A stretch of DNA of 64,000 bases from Dolomedes plantarius (taxonomy: Eukaryota; Arthropoda; Arachnida; Araneae; Dolomedidae). Position numbers and translations under genes: made by a program. Below, piece by piece: positions 33,137-44,775 of this stretch (its first letter is position 1; every line of letters starts with the position of its first letter). The stretch lies in contig OU015503.1 of assembly GCA_907164885.2 (NCBI GenBank), positions 127,169,746-127,233,745 on the forward strand, written 5' to 3'. The notes beneath the pieces were generated by a model that worked only from the letters and a program-made list of their open reading frames with translations, ran no database searches and was not told where the DNA came from.

Positions 33137-33834
33137 GGCGACAATGGACCATGAAAAACTTTTTTTTATTTATCAGCCAATTGCTATGAAATTTTGTATA
33201 CTTATACAGTGTTGTTTAGAGAGGAAATGCTAAATTTAAAAAAATCAGAATTTAATTAATTAAGATATTAATTAAAATCAGCTTGTTAATTACTTTATTT
33301 TAAAATGTTCCATGCGCATCAATTTTTGTCTCAGATGTCTAATTTTCTTTCCTAAGCTAGCTTTATATTATAATAAAAGTTAGTAGCAATATTTGATTTA
33401 CAGTTATATTTATAAAACTAGAAAAGAAATCGATTAAAAATAGGTCATTTTATGCAAAATTTTATCAAAGTTTTTTTTTCGATTGAAAAAATTTAAGTGT
33501 TTTAAAATAGTATTAATGAATTGATTACTAAGTTTATTCTAACATATAAATAATCATTTATGAAATTTTTGAAATTCAAGAAAAATTATGAAGAATGGAA
33601 CATTTTGAACTTACCGAAACGACATGAAAACTTGTTTTGAGAAAATAGCATTTAAAGTTTTAATTTAACGTAAAATTTCCTTTGGTTACGTTTGAGAAAA
33701 TACTTATAACGCGGTTAATAATGATCGGATCAACATATTTTTTTTTAATTTAAAGCTGATGAGTTGCAGAATCATTTTCTGAAAAAAAATCGTTTTGGGG
33801 ACATATTTTTGTTAATCTGAAGGTCCTTGTCGCC
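33137..33834. mobile_element. TTAA-flanked inverted-repeat element, 698 bp
   Basis: GGCGACAATGGACC at the left and the inverse of GGCGACAAGGACC at the right are bordered by TTAA at 33133-33136 and 33835-33838. The body is AT-rich and noncoding. Its ends resemble those at 11440-12255 (GGYGACW). Confidence 0.75.
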
Positions 33835-33838
33835 TTAA

Positions 33839-35095
33839 ATCACAAACAGTTTGTAGGGGATAACATTATTTTCTCCGTTTCTATATTTTATGAATCCTGC
33901 AACATGATAAAATACGGAGGGTTAGTTATTTGTTAGTCAACATGAATATTTAATGACAAGAGATTTGTTATAACTGAACGTATTTACAAGTTTATATATC
34001 TGTAACATTATGGCAGATGTTGATATGTCATTTTCCATGTTTTCGGCAAATTAAAAAAGTAACTTTTGTTGGGAAATAAAAATAGCTCAATTAATTTTTT
34101 CAATCCAAGTATTCTTTAGTTAATACTCATATTCAACTTCAAGTATACGGCTGGTCTTCAATGAAAATTTTCAATTTGGGACTAAAATATTCAATTAGGG
34201 ACCAAGTATTACCTCTTTTATACAAAGCAGCATTTGCCAATACGAATAACTTGGTATTATTTCATAATTCCACTATCAGCTTTTTCCACATTAAAGAACC
34301 AATTTTAAGTGGGACATATCAACTTAAACTTAAAATTGAATTTTTCGATCATATCAACATCTGCCATAACGCCCAGATACACGACAAGGAACGAATATAT
34401 AATTACAACGGCCGTCAGCGCAGAAAATTGAAGCCCATGGCACCCAGGTACTACAGTTTTATTTTCTAGTTGTTCTTTATAAACTACAGGAGGAACACAA
34501 ACGAATGGAAATGGGTGTAGGAAATGGGTTTGCTTATTGTTTTCTGAAACTTCCCAATGACAACTACAAAGGAATATGTCCATTTACCACCATTGGTTTG
34601 AATGCCGATATATTCCACTTCTTCATCAGCCCGACAGCCTGGTACAGGCCAAGGCAGTACCAGTGAGTTTTCACCATCCAGCCCTATCAGACCCCAAAAT
34701 TATCCACCGGTTAATTCCCATGATCTTGAGGTCTCTCTCGACACAATCAATCTATCTAGTACATGGTCTCCCCCTTATTCTAGTACCTCCCATTTTATAA
34801 AAAGTCAGTATTTTAAGAGGGTCAATGACTTCATATCTATAAACATGGCCGAGCCATCTGATACGATAAGATTGAATTACCCTTATTATTTAGTTGCGTA
34901 TGTTTAAGGTATAATAATTCATGGTTATAATGAATTCTCAGGATGTTATTTTCTCGCACTGAACCATAAATTCTACGTAGACTCTTTCTCTCAAAAACTA
35001 AGATTTTATTGTCATCAGATTTATTTATGGGCCAGTATTTACAGCCATAAAGAATAGCTGGTCTTCTTTAGATTTATATTTTTAACTAGCACTTC
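33839..35095. other. Unassigned, with a minus-strand candidate exon near 34340-34483
   Basis: On the minus strand a pyrimidine-rich tract ends in CTCCTGTAG at 34484, followed by an open frame with a strongly hydrophobic run (FSALTAVVIIYSFLVVYLGV). No donor site or partner exon was identified, so no gene is called. Confidence 0.25.
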
Positions 35096-35190
35096 GCTAC
35101 ACAGTACATTCAAATTAAACACAACGGTCAATGTATGCAATTAATGCCAAAAAAATAAATAAATAAATACATAAATAAATATATATTTAT

Positions 35191-35281
<91 letters not shown>

Positions 35282-35934
35282 ATATATATATATATATATT
35301 ATTTATAAATAATCGTAAGGGATATTTTTTATAAACAAATAATGTAGAAGAAAGTATTCAAATTAAATCTAACAGAACATACTAAAGAATATAGTACAGT
35401 GAATGAAGTACAGTTTGAGGAACTTATCTTTTACTGTATTTTAATATTTTTTTAATAATGTCCAATCGTCTGCCGCATTAGAAAGGAAAAAAAATATTTT
35501 TTGTTTATTTCGTTCTCATGCACGTAACGATAAATTTATTTAAAGTATCAGAAAAGAAATCACGTGATCAGCATTAATAAATTAAATTCTAAAAGTTAAT
35601 CTTAAAAATTCACCAAAAATCAGAAAAGGGAGGCAAAGATTCGAAAAGGAATTCATTTGAAGGAATTTATATGATCTTTCTCGTGATATAAATTTTATTA
35701 CCCTCAAATTATTATTTTAAATGCAAACTTAAAAAAAGTTACTAAAACAGCTTAAAAATTTAATTTTAAAAATCTAAGAAGAATTTTTCAAAAATCTCTC
35801 TTAGTGCATCCCTACACTATAAGAAAAATCGCCATGCAAAATGTCAGCCCTTTAGGTCCAGCCAGCGGTTTGGTCTGTGCGTTGTATGTCAGTCAGTGAG
35901 TCAGTCAGTTACGGAACTGTTATATATATATAGA
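35096..35934 (-). mobile_element. Non-autonomous Helitron, copy 4 (minus strand)
   Basis: On the minus strand it begins TCTATATATATAACAGTTCC (right end, 35934) and ends in CTAG (35096-35099) with A and T at the insertion point. The inside aligns with 14546-15222. A (TA)n expansion at about 35185-35300 lengthens this copy. Confidence 0.88.
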
Positions 35935-37925
35935 TTATACCGACACATTGAGGACACCCAAATTATACGAGATAAGTCGGATTCATTTCTTCCCGCGTAA
36001 AACTGTGGCTGCTCTTTCTGTGTATGTACTCTGTGGTTCGAAATCCTTTGGAACTGAAACTAAAAAACATATTAATATCGTTGCTATATAAAGGAATCTC
36101 AGAATAACGAGTAACTAAATAAATGTAAATATTTACAACAAATTATCCATTAACCAGACCGACGGAAGTATTAATAAATACATGCTACCCACTATGTATT
36201 CCTCAAGACTGAACTAAGTCAGCCCACTCACCGATAAAGTCGTAGCTTCTTGCTAATATTTGTGGTCCCAGCCCACACATTCAGTTTATTTTTTTCTACA
36301 AGGACCTTTTCCTTTCTTAGAAATGTTTTTCGCACGCTCTCAGAAAGGTGAGGTTAAGAGAAAATTGCTGATTATTAAAAGTTTAGTAGTAATATAAGAA
36401 TAATTATAATTACAAGATAAAAAAACTTTTTATATACCACGTTTTTAAATTTTCTGTTGAATCATATAAACTTGACAATTCTCTCTTAATTGCACAAACC
36501 TTCACTTAATATTCTTTTTCACTTTTTTTTTATTTTTAATCACTTTTTAGTCGTTTCCACTATCCACAGACTTTAAAAACTTTAATTTTTATAATTTTTT
36601 TTTTTAATTTTTCGAACAATATTTTTGTAAACAAACTAAATTCACATGTATTCTGTTTTCAAAATCGTCAAACGCCGTTACGCAAAAGTACAAGCATTGA
36701 ATTCGATCGAAGAGCCACCTTGCGGATTTTTTTCGGCTAAAAGAATGAAAAGAATGCATTGCCATCGTGTCCTGAGCTATTCTAAAAGTTTCAAATGTCT
36801 AGCTAGTCGGGAAGTTAGAAATCGATTGCAAGATTGTACTGGACAAACACACGCGCAAACAAACAAACAAGAAAGCGAGTTAATAAAAACATGGTAATAA
36901 TAATTCTAGGAAATGCTTCTATGAATTAAAAGTGTTGTGAAAACCCCACAGCTCAGGCGTATTTTCTCTCTTGTATTGAAAATCCCTTTCTCTTAAATAT
37001 AACTGGAGATTAATAAAATCATCTGTTTTCTAGACACGTACGTACCAGTAACCACTAGGTCGTATTGTTGTGATCTTCACAAGTGAGCTTACATTTCCTC
37101 CGTCAAAAAAAAAAAAAAGAGAGAGAGACCGAGGGAACCCGTAGCCCAAATCTAATTTTGATTTTTTCGGGTGGTCAACAACTTAGCCACACATTAGGAG
37201 GCGTATTTTGAGCTTTTCATATGTTGGAAAAGATTGCAGAAGGGTTAATGACGTGCAAATCTGACATTTTACATTTTCTTCTGAATTCTCTCGATCTCAC
37301 CTCCGTACAAGAATGGAAATTATCTAAGAGAAACAGAATTGTAGTTTTCGCGTTTATCGTAATCGAAATATCGATATTCGAAATGCCTGCCAAATCTAAC
37401 CAAAAGGAAGCGCGATGAAGTGAAGGGATTCCGCATAGCATATGCTGAAGTGGGTTTTTGAAATGCAGACTTGCCATAACTGGGGAGAAATCTCATTGAG
37501 GTTTGATTTCAAGAATATTTATATTACTGACAATCGACATATGGTTGTTCATTATTTTCAAGTAAACTGTATCTAGAATTCAATTGTTCAATATAACGTT
37601 TTTCTAAGGACGGAACTGTTCCGTTAAGAATTCAAAACGAAAATTGACTTTTTGTTATAGTAATCGCTTTTACTATTATTTAATTTAATGTGGAAGCAAA
37701 AGATTCCCAACCTTCGGTATCTTACGATGATATATTAAAGTAAATGCAAAAGCGACCTTTTTTTCTACATAAAATCGAAGTCTCGCCGTGGTAGATAAGC
37801 CGTAACTTAATATAATCATTGACAAATCGTGTTCTATGACCGATCAGATGGACATTTCTCCTCACTAAAACCGACTGAAGAGCCTATTTCTAACCAATGT
37901 AATAACGATTGTTTCCTTAAAGCTA
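35935..37925. other. Mostly unassigned; dispersed repeat at 36757-36905
   Basis: 36757-36905 (GCATTGCCATCGTGTCCTGA, CAAATGTCTAGCTAGTCGG, CAAACAAACAAACAAGAAAGC) aligns with 42086-42275 and looks like the 3' tail of a LINE or SINE. The open frame at 36646-36897 crosses this repeat and is not a gene. An A-rich run with (GA)n lies at 37107-37127. Confidence 0.5.
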
Positions 37926-37927
37926 AC

Positions 37928-38012
37928 TAGGGTTGTGAGAGAAATCGAACTTCATATTCTGCATCTCGAGTCTACATGCTAACCACTTAACTATATGTCA
38001 TGTTGTTCACCG
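37928..38012 (-). repeat. tRNA-derived SINE head
   Basis: Read on the minus strand, A box TAGTTAAGTGGTTAGCA (complement of 37977-37993) is followed about 30 bases later by B box AGTTCGATTTC (complement of 37941-37951). This is polymerase III promoter spacing. The body and tail of the SINE are not delimited. Confidence 0.65.
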
Positions 38013-38045
38013 ACTTGTATTTCACATATTAAAGGAATATAAATG

Positions 38046-38499
38046 CAGTGGTACCTCGACTTACGAGTGTCTCGACTTACGAGTTTTTCGAGATACGAGC
38101 ATTCGCTCGGCAGATTTTTTGCATCGAGTTACGAGCAAAAATTCGGGTTACGAGCAAGCTTCAGATACCCCACAGCTAGTTTCGCAGCGAACGCGATGTG
38201 TACTTGACTTAGTTCATCAGCATCTTCAAGTCTCATCTCCAAGGTAAATGTTGTACATTACACTTAATAAAGCAGGTTTACTGCCATACATTCTATTGTA
38301 TTGCATTTTATAAAACGTTCGTCATTTATAAGAACATTTTTCTTATTTAAAACATGTAACCAAAAATTTTGTGTTCGGGGAGCCGGAACGAATTATGGCA
38401 TTTCCATTCATTTCAATGGGGAAAATTGATTCGAGATACGAGTATTCGAGTTACGAGCTCCGTCATAGAACAAATTAAACTCGTAAGTCGATACCACTG
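38046..38499 (+). mobile_element. pogo/Tigger-type MITE
   Basis: The inverted ends are CAGTGGTACCTCGACTTACG and its near-perfect inverse. CTCGACTTACGAGT and GAGATACGAG phrases repeat inside. TA follows the right end, while the left TA is mutated to TG. The 454-bp body has no transposase. Confidence 0.88.
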
Positions 38500-38969
38500 T
38501 ATTATCTTAACACTATTTAAATCCCCATTTGTATCCTTAGAGAGAAAGAGAACATGTCCTCACATATTTACAAAAATTTTTAAATAAAGTAAATAAGCCT
38601 TGATGTTCAGTTATGCAACCCGAGGGTAAAAGTATCTAACTTGTACTCTTGTTACGTCATTTATCTTTTTTCCCCCCTTTTTTTAAAGCAGCAAATGAGA
38701 CCAAAAGCGCACGCTATTGAATACTTAGATGCCCATTTATAAGTAATGAAGTAGTTCTCGTACTATTTATCGAATACTTTGCAGACTCGGTAAAACATGC
38801 GAATTTCTGATCAAAAGAGCGCGAAGGAATTCCTGTTAATTAATGAAATTTTCAGTCTAATAAACTCCTTGCATTAAGTGGCTCTGTATTAATTACCTGT
38901 TTATGCATATCTCTCGAATCACTCAGTCGATAATTCAACTTCTTCAAAATCGTGACATGGAATTCAAAA
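38500..38969. other. No feature recognised
   Basis: Sequence between the MITE and the gap. 38810-38900 resembles 32800-32880 (GAATTCCTGTTAATTAATGA, TTGCATTAAGTG), indicating another dispersed repeat. Confidence 0.45.
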
Positions 38970-39469
38970 NNNNNNNNNNNNNNNNNNNNNNNNNNNNNNN
39001 NNNNNNNNNNNNNNNNNNNNNNNNNNNNNNNNNNNNNNNNNNNNNNNNNNNNNNNNNNNNNNNNNNNNNNNNNNNNNNNNNNNNNNNNNNNNNNNNNNNN
39101 NNNNNNNNNNNNNNNNNNNNNNNNNNNNNNNNNNNNNNNNNNNNNNNNNNNNNNNNNNNNNNNNNNNNNNNNNNNNNNNNNNNNNNNNNNNNNNNNNNNN
39201 NNNNNNNNNNNNNNNNNNNNNNNNNNNNNNNNNNNNNNNNNNNNNNNNNNNNNNNNNNNNNNNNNNNNNNNNNNNNNNNNNNNNNNNNNNNNNNNNNNNN
39301 NNNNNNNNNNNNNNNNNNNNNNNNNNNNNNNNNNNNNNNNNNNNNNNNNNNNNNNNNNNNNNNNNNNNNNNNNNNNNNNNNNNNNNNNNNNNNNNNNNNN
39401 NNNNNNNNNNNNNNNNNNNNNNNNNNNNNNNNNNNNNNNNNNNNNNNNNNNNNNNNNNNNNNNNNNNNN
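38970..39469. other. Assembly gap (500 N)
   Basis: Exactly 500 unknown bases, the usual placeholder for a scaffold join. True length is unknown. A Tc1 gene is cut by its right edge. Confidence 0.99.
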
Positions 39470-39758
39470 TGGCACCGTCATTAAACTGGGTGGTAATTTG
39501 AGCTAATGTTTGGCTTCGCTGGCTACGTACAATACGCCTGAGCCGTCTCTCACCACGCACTGTCAAGGCTAATTGTCCTTTGCAGTTTGCCCGATCGCTA
39601 ATTTTTTTTCCACCATCCATGTATTCTTGGTAAACTCTTGACACTGTCGACCTTGAAAATCATAGCTGTCTGACGATTTCGGTTATTGAATGGCCCATGC
39701 GTCGCGCACATAAGATTTGTCCGCGATCGAAGGCGTCTAAATCAGGCAGTTTACCCAT
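39470..39758 (-). pseudogene. Tc1/mariner transposase N-terminus, cut by the gap
   Basis: Reading from ATG at 39758: MGKLPDLDAFDRGQILCARR, MGHSITEIVRQL, a TGA, then FSRSTVSRVYQEYMDGGKKI and GERRLRRIVRSQRSQ. This is the paired helix-turn-helix DNA-binding region of a Tc1-like transposase. One in-frame stop makes it a pseudogene unless a read error. The catalytic part would lie in the unknown bases; the sequence left of the gap does not continue it. Confidence 0.8.
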
Positions 39759-39909
39759 ACTGGCAATTCCAACAACTAATTCAGAACAACCACAGTACGC
39801 GCTATATATGCAGTTACCACAGCACCCTCACTTGCGCATACATGATGCGCAGCGCTACACAATTTGCAAAAGCTTTGCTATCCCTAATTCAGTGCCACTT
39901 CAGTGTATA

Positions 39910-40015
39910 TGCGTTACGAAATTATCTCACGACAAACACGTCAGAAATTTGCAGGAGTAACAACATTGGCGTCCGCGTGAGAAAACTCACACACTTTGTC
40001 TTTAGAAAAGCACGG
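39910..40015 (+). repeat. Dispersed repeat copy a
   Basis: GACAAACACGTCAGAAATTT, CAGGAGT and ACATTGGCG.. GAAAACTC..CACACTT also occur at 41495-41570. This is probably a shared transposon end. Confidence 0.6.
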
Positions 40016-40699
40016 TAAAAGTGCATAAGATGGTCAGATTTGGCGAAATTTGGCACGATTTCTTTTTCGTAAATTTTATAAATTTTAAAAATTTTATGCA
40101 CAATGGAATTAAATTAAAATGTCGCACGCGGGAGAAAACTCGGAGTTTATTAAGAAAGAGAAATAACCAAATTCCGGGGGCCCCCTTCATGCAGTAAAAA
40201 TGCACTTCGGGGTGCCCCTTGTTTTTTTTTTTACGAGAAACATCCATAAGAGCAATGCAAATGCAATGAAAATCGTAAACAATGAGTATCAAAATAGTAA
40301 AAACACAGTATAGAAAAATATTATACACAATTGCATTGTACCAAATTTTTACATTTGCAAATGTATGGCGTCAGTTTTTTAAATTATCAAAAAAATTCTG
40401 AAACTTAAGACAGAAAATATGAGTACTTACTTTAGGCAGAACTAGCTTTTTCCGAAGGCTGCGGTATAAATAAATCTTCAACACAATGTATGAAGTCAAT
40501 AAATTAGAAGAAGCAAAAAAGAAATAAATTAGAAGCTTTCCTTTCAGGTTCAGGTATTTCAACTTGTCGGAGCTCCAAGGTCTGTAGGACTCCAATTGTA
40601 ACATTATATATCTGAAATATATTTACTCAGCAGGTAATTAAATATCATAAATAGGCCCTTATCAATAAAAACATAATACAAGTAAAATAAGTAATAGTA

Positions 40700-40782
40700 A
40701 AATAAAAGCAAACGCCGGGAATCGCACCCGGGAGAAAAATTACAAGGCGCACTCGCATCCACTGGGCCAGAGTTGCCACAGT
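40700..40782 (-). repeat. tRNA-derived SINE or tRNA pseudogene
   Basis: On the minus strand, A box TGGCCCAGTGG (complement of 40759-40769) and B box GGTGCGATTCC (complement of 40718-40728) lie at polymerase III spacing, followed by CGGCG. There is no clean cloverleaf acceptor stem, so a functional tRNA is unlikely. Confidence 0.65.
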
Positions 40783-40906
40783 TATTTAAGAAAAATGAGG
40801 AAGATATTCGCACTGACATTATAGTAAAGTTCTAGGGGGTTGGTAAAAAATACAAGAGGGAGGAGTATAAAAATAAGAATAAGTAAGCAAGATAGAAGAG
40901 ACAATG

Positions 40907-41287
40907 TTAGCTCTTAAGAAGACACGCCCGAGGGCGTTTGCGGTTAGCACGGTGGGAGTAGTCATAGTCTGGAAACTCAGCTGTAATCTCATTGCGAATG
41001 TTAGGAATATTATCAAAAAAATTCTTAGAGAGTTTAAGTGCCGTTTTCTTGAAGGAAAGGATACTGAAGTCTCGTCGTATGGTTTCATTAGACATATAAC
41101 GGATCGCTCGGCGAATACGTCTGAGAGTCAAGTTGTGGATGACCTCCAGTTTATGGATATGAGTTTTCGCGGCGTAGAACCAGACCGGTATTGCATAAAG
41201 AGCTACGGGGAGAATAACTTGTTTAAAAAGAAGGACTTTGTTTCTCATGGAAAAATGGCTGCCGTATATTAATGAGCGAAGTTGCAT
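40907..41287 (-). pseudogene. Jockey-type LINE reverse transcriptase C-terminal fragment
   Basis: A 126-codon open frame reads MRNKVLLFKQVILPVALYAI, PVWFYAAKTHIHKLEVIHN and LRRIRRAIRYMSNETIRRDF. The order 'K..L+K..I+P...Y..P+W..AAK..I++L...Q...LR.I..A.....N..I..D' is the thumb region after the reverse transcriptase domain of jockey-like LINEs. The catalytic YADD region upstream (to the right) is not recognisable. A 5'-truncated or decayed copy. Confidence 0.75.
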
Positions 41288-41396
41288 GGTAACAGCGTTA
41301 CATTTTTGTACTAGTTTATCGACATGTCAGCCTGCGATCAAGGGTCACACCAAGATAGAAGCTTTCCTATCATAGCTTGGTAGAATTTTATAAAAA

Positions 41397-41615
41397 TGCC
41401 CCCCCCTTTTTTTGGTGCCAATAGTGCAAACGTGCCATTTAAGATTGCTGCAATAAATATCCATCATGATATATGCGTCACAAAATAATAACATGACAAA
41501 CACGTCAGAAATTTTCAGGAGTTGGCGCACGACATTGGCGCACGAGTAAGAAAACTCGCACACTTGGCGACCCAATTCCGGGGCACTGTTGGCACCAAAA
41601 AAACAGAGGGGCACC
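41397..41615 (+). mobile_element. Short inverted-repeat element
   Basis: GCCCCCCCCTTTTTTTGGTG with GCCAATAGTG at the left matches, in inverse, GGGGCACTGTTGGCACC with AAAAAAACAGAGGGGC at the right. It includes a second copy of the dispersed repeat of 39910-40015. No coding capacity is seen. Confidence 0.55.
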
Positions 41616-42019
41616 CTAAACTGCAGTCCTACCTCTTCATTCTTTGAAAAACTCTCTAGAACTTGTTTTCCATCAAGAGTTTCGTCTATTGTTAAATCTG
41701 CAATATCTTGAATTGTTCATTCTTCAAACTTCTCTCTACCAATCTTATATGACAAAATGATGATATTTGAATGTAATTTGTTTGTATATATATTAGATAG
41801 AAGATTTTTAGGCTTTAAAGATTCTCGCCAAAGTGATTTCCAGCATTCATTTAGGATAGACGGGTATAATTTGGATAAAGCCAGGGCAGCATATTTAAAA
41901 CAATTCATTGCAGTAAATTAATAACAATGACACAAAGACTCCTGAATGAAATATTCCAGGAATCCCGGCCGATAGATGACTGCACCAGTTTACAAAACAA
42001 AATTAACTGAACATGTATT

Positions 42020-42275
42020 CAAATCTGCTTAAAGATGCCTAAAAGTGTTTAAAAAACCATCGTGTTTAAAAAAGTGTTTAAAAAAGTGCGTTGCCATCGT
42101 GTTCTGAGCAATGCACGTGCGTTGCCATCGTCTCTGACACGTGCGTTGCCATCGTGTTCTGATTCAAATGTCTAGCTAGTCGGAAAGTTAGTTAAAAATC
42201 GATTGCAAGATATGTAAGGGACAAACACACAAACAAACAAACAAGAAAGCAAGTTAATTAAAACATGGTAAAAAA
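42020..42275 (+). repeat. LINE/SINE-like dispersed repeat with internal triplication
   Basis: GTGCGTTGCCATCGT occurs three times at about 42088-42145. The tail CTAGCTAGTCGG, GATTGCAAGATATG and (CAAA)n-AGAAAGCAAGTTAATT matches 36800-36900. Confidence 0.6.
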
Positions 42276-42340
42276 TATGAAACAAAGGAAAATCATCATA
42301 ACACCGCAGATAAACTTTGCACACAATATAAGCAACAGTG

Positions 42341-42376
<36 letters not shown>

Positions 42377-42578
42377 GATTCTCTTTTTGCGCGATTTTGA
42401 AATAACACAGTCCAAGAAAGAGAACCACTTATTTTTTTACACTTTTTTTTACTTTATAACATGGTTTAAAAATCTTAAGATGTAAAGATGTATGACGATA
42501 TATTTGTTATATATCGTCATAACAAATATATCGTCTTGTATATATATATATATATATATATACAAGGTGCGCCATATA
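42276..42578. other. Microsatellite-rich spacer
   Basis: (TA)n runs at 42340-42372 and 42538-42561, and a palindromic ACGATATATTTGTTATATATCGT segment near 42493-42535. Confidence 0.6.
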
Positions 42579-43336
42579 CAAGGTGAGTCCATAAAGTAAC
42601 CGGACAATTTTTTATAAATAAGAAAAATATCACTCACCTTCAAATAAATTGATCTCCTTCAAAATAATCGCCAAAGGAGTCAACACAATTTTTCTAACGG
42701 TTCTTAAAGTCATGGAAACACTTTTATAGGTTTCGGAACCAACCGTTCGCAAAATACGCGTAAATTTTGATTTAGTATCCGAGACGTTTTCAAATCTCTG
42801 TCCTTTCAAGGTTTTTGTATTTTTTGACTACAAAGGACTTATTCACCACGCATTTGTTCCTAAAAATCAAACAATTAATCAGTATTGTTACGAGGAGGGG
42901 CTTCTTCGATCAAGAAACAGGATAAAGCGAGTCAGGAAGGAACTGTTTGACTCTGGGCAATGGTTTCTTTTACAAGATAATGCTAGGCCTCTTACAGGCA
43001 TTTCTGTACAACAATATCTTGCTAAGCATTCAATTACAGTGATAAATCACCCACCCTATTCTGCCGACTTATCGCCAGCTGATTGTTTTCCTATTTCCGG
43101 AGCTTAAGAAAGGACAGCGATCTGAAACCGTCTCGGATATCAAATCAAATGTTACGCGTATTTTGCGAACGGTTAGTTCCGACGCCTATAAACAGTGTCT
43201 CGATGACTCGGAGAAACGTTGGACAAATTGTACAGACTCCTTTGGCGATTATTTTGAAGGAGATAAGTTTATTTGAAGGTGAGTCATATTTTTCTTATTT
43301 ATAAAAAAATTGTCCGGTTACTTTATATGTGTACCT

Positions 43337-43338
<2 letters not shown>
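42579..43338 (+). mobile_element. mariner deletion derivative with 230-bp inverted ends
   Basis: CAAGGTGAGTCC and GTACCTTG ends with TA outside (42577-42578, 43339-43340). The right arm (about 43107-43338) includes the transposase C-terminal codons. The left arm (42579 to about 42808) is its inverted, roughly 85-90% similar copy. The true 5' end and the first part of the gene are absent. Confidence 0.85.
42811..43276 (+). pseudogene. mariner transposase (DD34D), C-terminal half, frameshifted
   Basis: The frame reads VFVFFDYKGLIHHAFVPKNQ, then LLQDNARPLTGISVQQYLAK and HPPYSADLSPADCF, then shifts by one base near 43092 and continues FPELKKGQRSETVSDIKSN to YFEGDKFI and a stop at 43274-43276. 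Asp of QDNARP and Asp of SPADCF are separated by 34 residues, the mariner DD34D signature. The N-terminal helix-turn-helix and the first catalytic block are missing, so it cannot encode an active enzyme. Confidence 0.88.
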
Positions 43339-43397
<59 letters not shown>

Positions 43398-43828
43398 TCC
43401 TAAAATACAGTAACCATAGTAAGTCAGTAACTGAGTATCTCCATGGTTGCAAGTTTTGTGACGTCAGTCATCTTGCGGTTACATGTTCTTAACTTCCACT
43501 CTGTCTAGCGCCAGGCTTGGTGCTCTTTGGTTAAGTAACTCTTATTTCAATTTTTAATCAATTCTTCTGTTATTCATGGATTGTACGGGGTCTGAGTGTG
43601 TTTGTTGTATAGATCATACTCATCGGAAACAGTCCATTGGCTTTTAGACAGTATCGACACCGCTGATGAAGAGATGCTGTCTAAAACCCCTTTCATACTT
43701 TTCTTTTCATGTTATTTGTTCCTGGCTGCAAGTAGCTTTAGGGCTATTACTGGTATTTATTTCTTAATTTCTTATACATTTATATTTATACATTATAAAC
43801 GTATATATGTCTATGTGTTTGTGTGCAG
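43339..43828. other. (TA)n followed by upstream intron
   Basis: (TA)n at 43339-43392 continues from the mariner target site. The rest is the 3' part of the intron before the first thioredoxin-like exon seen here, ending TGTGTGCAG. Confidence 0.6.
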
Positions 43829-44005
43829 ATGACGCCTCTACAGACAGCCACGTGCTGCACGAGCTGGAGAAGATCGACGACGAGGCAGACAGCCACGGCA
43901 TCGTCTTCCTGAAGACCAGCGACCTGTTGGCCGCCGAGAAGTACGGCATCGAGTACCTGCCCGCCCTCGTCTTCTTCTACCGCAGGATGCCCAACGTCTA
44001 CTCAG
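43829..44005 (+). CDS. Exon a: N-terminal part of thioredoxin-like repeat 1
   Basis: Acceptor TGTGTGCAG at 43820-43828, donor TCAG|GTCAG at 44005/44006. It encodes DDASTDSHVLHELEKIDDEA, then SHGIVFLKTSDLLAAEKYGI and LPALVFFYRRMPNVYSG. The Y.I...PAL.FF......Y.G pattern is the strand with cis-Pro and following edge of a thioredoxin fold. No CxxC lies in this repeat: the position before HVLHELE has Ser and Thr. G+C content and codon use differ sharply from the AT-rich introns. Exon b completes this repeat. The exon is symmetrical phase 1-1. Confidence 0.88.
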
Positions 44006-44329
44006 GTCAGCTCTCTATATATCTGTGTATATATCTGTGGAGGTAAAGGACAGAGAGTCCGTTTTTTTAAAAACTACTTCATTCTTGCATATTTTTTTGA
44101 TAAGTTTCAGTGGGGCTAAGCTTTAACTCGAATATCGATATAGAAGAGACCTTGCCAGTCTAAAACGCCACCACGTCCTATCATTGTATAGCGATCTCTT
44201 CAGTTACTTTTGGAAACTTTATTTTGTACATGGAAAAAAAAATCCAATGTCCCTCTGATCCTATTGGCGCAAAAAGAAAAATTCTTTTATTATGAATTAT
44301 TTAACTTTTCACGAATTTATGACGCACCG

Positions 44330-44775
<446 letters not shown>

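Noticed and set aside
34576..34907. Overlapping + strand frames of 74 and 101 codons, Ser/Pro/Thr-rich
   Set aside because: No homology is recognised, no splice or start support, and two frames are open at once, suggesting composition rather than coding.
36646..36897. 83-codon open frame
   Set aside because: It runs through a dispersed repeat also present at 42020-42275 where the frame is not kept.
38852..39644. Open frames of about 190-226 codons across the N run
   Set aside because: Unknown bases cannot show stops. Only the Tc1 part at 39470-39758 is real sequence.
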